64,000 nt of DNA, from positions 1-64,000 of the forward strand of contig NZ_JAKSYG010000093.1 in assembly GCF_022829725.1 (NCBI RefSeq), written 5' to 3'. Origin of the DNA: Methylobacterium sp. E-005 (lineage in GTDB: Bacteria > Pseudomonadota > Alphaproteobacteria > Rhizobiales > Beijerinckiaceae). The notes below the pieces were generated by a model. That model was not told the origin of the DNA, made no database searches, and was given only the letters and a program-made list of their open reading frames with translations. Of the stretch, positions 62,452-64,000 are shown piece by piece; the first letter of the stretch is position 1; each line of letters begins with the position of its first letter. The position numbers and the translations under genes were made by a program.

Positions 62452-64000
62452 ATGGCAGATGGAATGGACAAGAAGCCGTCCCTGACGGTCGACCGCCGCG
62501 GCTTCGTGAAGTTCGCCGGCGCTGCCGCGGCGGCGGTCAGTGCACCGGCAGCTGCGGCAGTCAGTACATCGGCCGCCGCCGCGGGTCAAAGCGCCGAGAC
62601 GATGCGCGCCGCGCCCCAGCCTGCGATGTCGCCTTCTTCCGATAAGAACACGTCCGACATCCTCGTCGACACGCTGATCACCTGGGGTGCCACCCACGTG
62701 TTCGGCATCGTCGGCGATGGCATCAACCCGATCGTCGAGGCGCTGCGCAAGCGGCAGGACAAGATCGCCTTCGTCAGCGTACGCCACGAGGAGGCCGCCG
62801 CTTTCATGGCCGGTGGCATGGCTAAGCACGGCGGCCGCCTCGGCGTCTGTCTCGCCACGACGGGACCAGGTGCCGCGCATCTGGTGAACGGCCTCTACGA
62901 CGCCGCCTATGACAACGCCCCGGTGGTCGCGATTACCGGCACGACCTTCCACGATATGGAGGGGATGCGGTTCATGCAGAGCGTCGACACCGTCAAGCTG
63001 ATGCAGGACGTCGCCCTGCTCGACGAGCGTATCACGGGCCCGGACAACGCGCTGATGCTCGTCAACCGGGCCTGTCGCACCGCGTTGGCGAACCGGGGCG
63101 TCGTCCACCTCACGATCGCCAAGGACGTGCAGCAACAGACGATCGCAGCCGACAAGGCCTCGTCGGCGAGCGCCGGCGGACGTACCGCGTCCTCCTGGGC
63201 GCCCCCGATGGGCACGCCGCCAGCCGATCAGCTCAGGGCTGCCGCCGAGACGATCAACGCCGGGCGGCGCGTCGCGATCATGGCCGGTCAAGGCTGTGCC
63301 CGCGCCGTGCCGCAGCTGCGGAAGCTCTCCGACACGCTCGGCGCACCGATCGCCAAGGCCTACCTTGCGAAGGCTCTGATGCCCGACGACGATCCGCTCA
63401 CGACCGGCGGCGTCGGCCACCTCGGCACGGCACCGTCGCAGTGGGCGATGGAGAACTGTGACACGGTGCTGATCCTCGGCACCACGATGCCGTGGGTCGA
63501 CTCGTATCCGAAGCCCGGGCAGGCTCGCGGGGTGCAGATCGACATCAAGGCGGACCACATCGGGCTGAAGTACCCGGTCGAGGTCGGGCTGACCGGCGAC
63601 ATGGGCGCGACCCTCGATGCTCTACTGCCCATGCTCCAGGCCAAGGGTGATCGCAGCTTTCTGACGGAGGCACAGCGGCGCAAGCGTGACTGGCGCAATC
63701 TGCTCGACCAATTAGAGGCGACGCAGAAGGGCCCACGGTTGCGGCCCCAGACGGCGGTCCGCGTTCTGAGCGATCTCGCGCCGGCGAACGCGCTGTTCAG
63801 TATGGATTGCGGCGCCAACACCCACTTCGCCGCCCGCCACATCCAGATCCGGCAGGGTCAGGGTTGGACGGGCTCGGGCACGCTGGTGACGATGGCTTCA
63901 GCGCTGCCACTCGCGATCGCCGGCGCTTTCGCCCACCCGGGTCGGACCTCGATCGCCCTGGCGGGTGACGGTGGCCTGTCCATGCTGATGGCCGAGCTGT
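62452..64000 (+). CDS. ThDP-dependent enzyme (pyruvate oxidase/acetolactate synthase type) with a Tat-like leader (3' end outside window)
   Basis: 516 codons visible. Residues 10-40 hold DRRGFVKFAGAAAAAVSAPA, a twin-arginine-type leader. Then the ThDP fold: TWGATHVFGIVGDGINPIVE, catalytic Glu in VSVRHEEAAAFMAGGMAKHG, CLATTGPGAAHLVNGLYDAA, and the diphosphate-binding start LAGDGGLSML at the window edge. ThDP enzymes are normally cytosolic; an exported one would be unusual. GCAGGAG upstream supports the ATG at 62452. Confidence 0.87.
   Translation, partial: MADGMDKKPSLTVDRRGFVKFAGAAAAAVSAPAAAAVSTSAAAAGQSAETMRAAPQPAMSPSSDKNTSDILVDTLITWGATHVFGIVGDGINPIVEALRKRQDKIAFVSVRHEEAAAFMAGGMAKHGGRLGVCLATTGPGAAHLVNGLYDAAYDNAPVVAITGTTFHDMEGMRFMQSVDTVKLMQDVALLDERITGPDNALMLVNRACRTALANRGVVHLTIAKDVQQQTIAADKASSASAGGRTASSWAPPMGTPPADQLRAAAETINAGRRVAIMAGQGCARAVPQLRKLSDTLGAPIAKAYLAKALMPDDDPLTTGGVGHLGTAPSQWAMENCDTVLILGTTMPWVDSYPKPGQARGVQIDIKADHIGLKYPVEVGLTGDMGATLDALLPMLQAKGDRSFLTEAQRRKRDWRNLLDQLEATQKGPRLRPQTAVRVLSDLAPANALFSMDCGANTHFAARHIQIRQGQGWTGSGTLVTMASALPLAIAGAFAHPGRTSIALAGDGGLSMLMAEL

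Overview
The window looks like chromosomal sequence from a Methylobacterium-type alphaproteobacterium. This is inferred from high GC, alphaproteobacterial LexA- and possible EcfG-type signals, the DUF3768, DUF4142 and DUF892 families, and many small secreted proteins. No rRNA or CRISPR array is visible. The only tRNA-like sequences are two degenerate pieces near 9.9 kb.

Layout. 1-8.8 kb: a LexA-controlled umuDC pair whose umuD carries an early amber codon, then small secreted or hypothetical genes, two decaying pseudogenes and a pair of intergenic hairpin repeats. 8.9-17.4 kb: a mobile island. It holds a broken integrase, tRNA 3'-end remnants, an intact tyrosine recombinase, an AT-rich stand-alone patatin phospholipase, wrecks of a RecD-like helicase and an ImmA/IrrE protease, an AT-rich overlapping operon (N-domain protein, SF1 helicase, unknown 209-aa protein) and a resolvase stub. 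The AT-rich operon is the best candidate for an undescribed defence-type system. 17.5-19.6 kb: plasmid-like accessory genes, with a DUF3768 operon behind a promoter that has a palindrome in its spacer. 20.2-25.1 kb: a LysR gene divergent from a catabolic operon (COG4091 dehydrogenase, MFS transporter, class II aldolase). 26.2-28.4 kb: a TonB-dependent siderophore receptor.

29.2-34 kb: a molybdate regulon. Three ModE-type palindromes lie in front of a DUF2325 gene, between modE and modA, and in front of a second ModA-like binding protein. Mop, a secreted unknown and a TrmO-like gene complete it, but no modB or modC is present. 35-43 kb: a sensor kinase whose 3' end has recombined into the antisense of a GAF gene, a GFA protein, and a LysR gene divergent from an SDR/quinone reductase/dienelactone hydrolase operon. 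43.5-51.3 kb: CPA1 antiporter, DUF892 ferritin-like, alpha/beta hydrolase, a catalase-family protein, and a Tat molybdoenzyme with cytochrome b and a methionine-rich peptide resembling the MrpX/YedY1 hypochlorite-scavenging system. 52-64 kb: a flavin amine oxidase with a C-terminal gap, a cupin and zinc alcohol dehydrogenase, an IS1182-type remnant, an FdhF/YdeP molybdoenzyme, SDR and HxlR genes, and a ThDP enzyme with a Tat-like leader that runs off the end.

Two themes link the parts. One is molybdenum: a ModE regulon and two molybdopterin enzymes. The other is oxidative or reactive-chlorine stress: catalase family, Met-rich peptide, DUF892, cupin/ADH. A dispersed imperfect repeat of about 75-130 bp recurs in many gaps, and gene decay is frequent in the first 20 kb.
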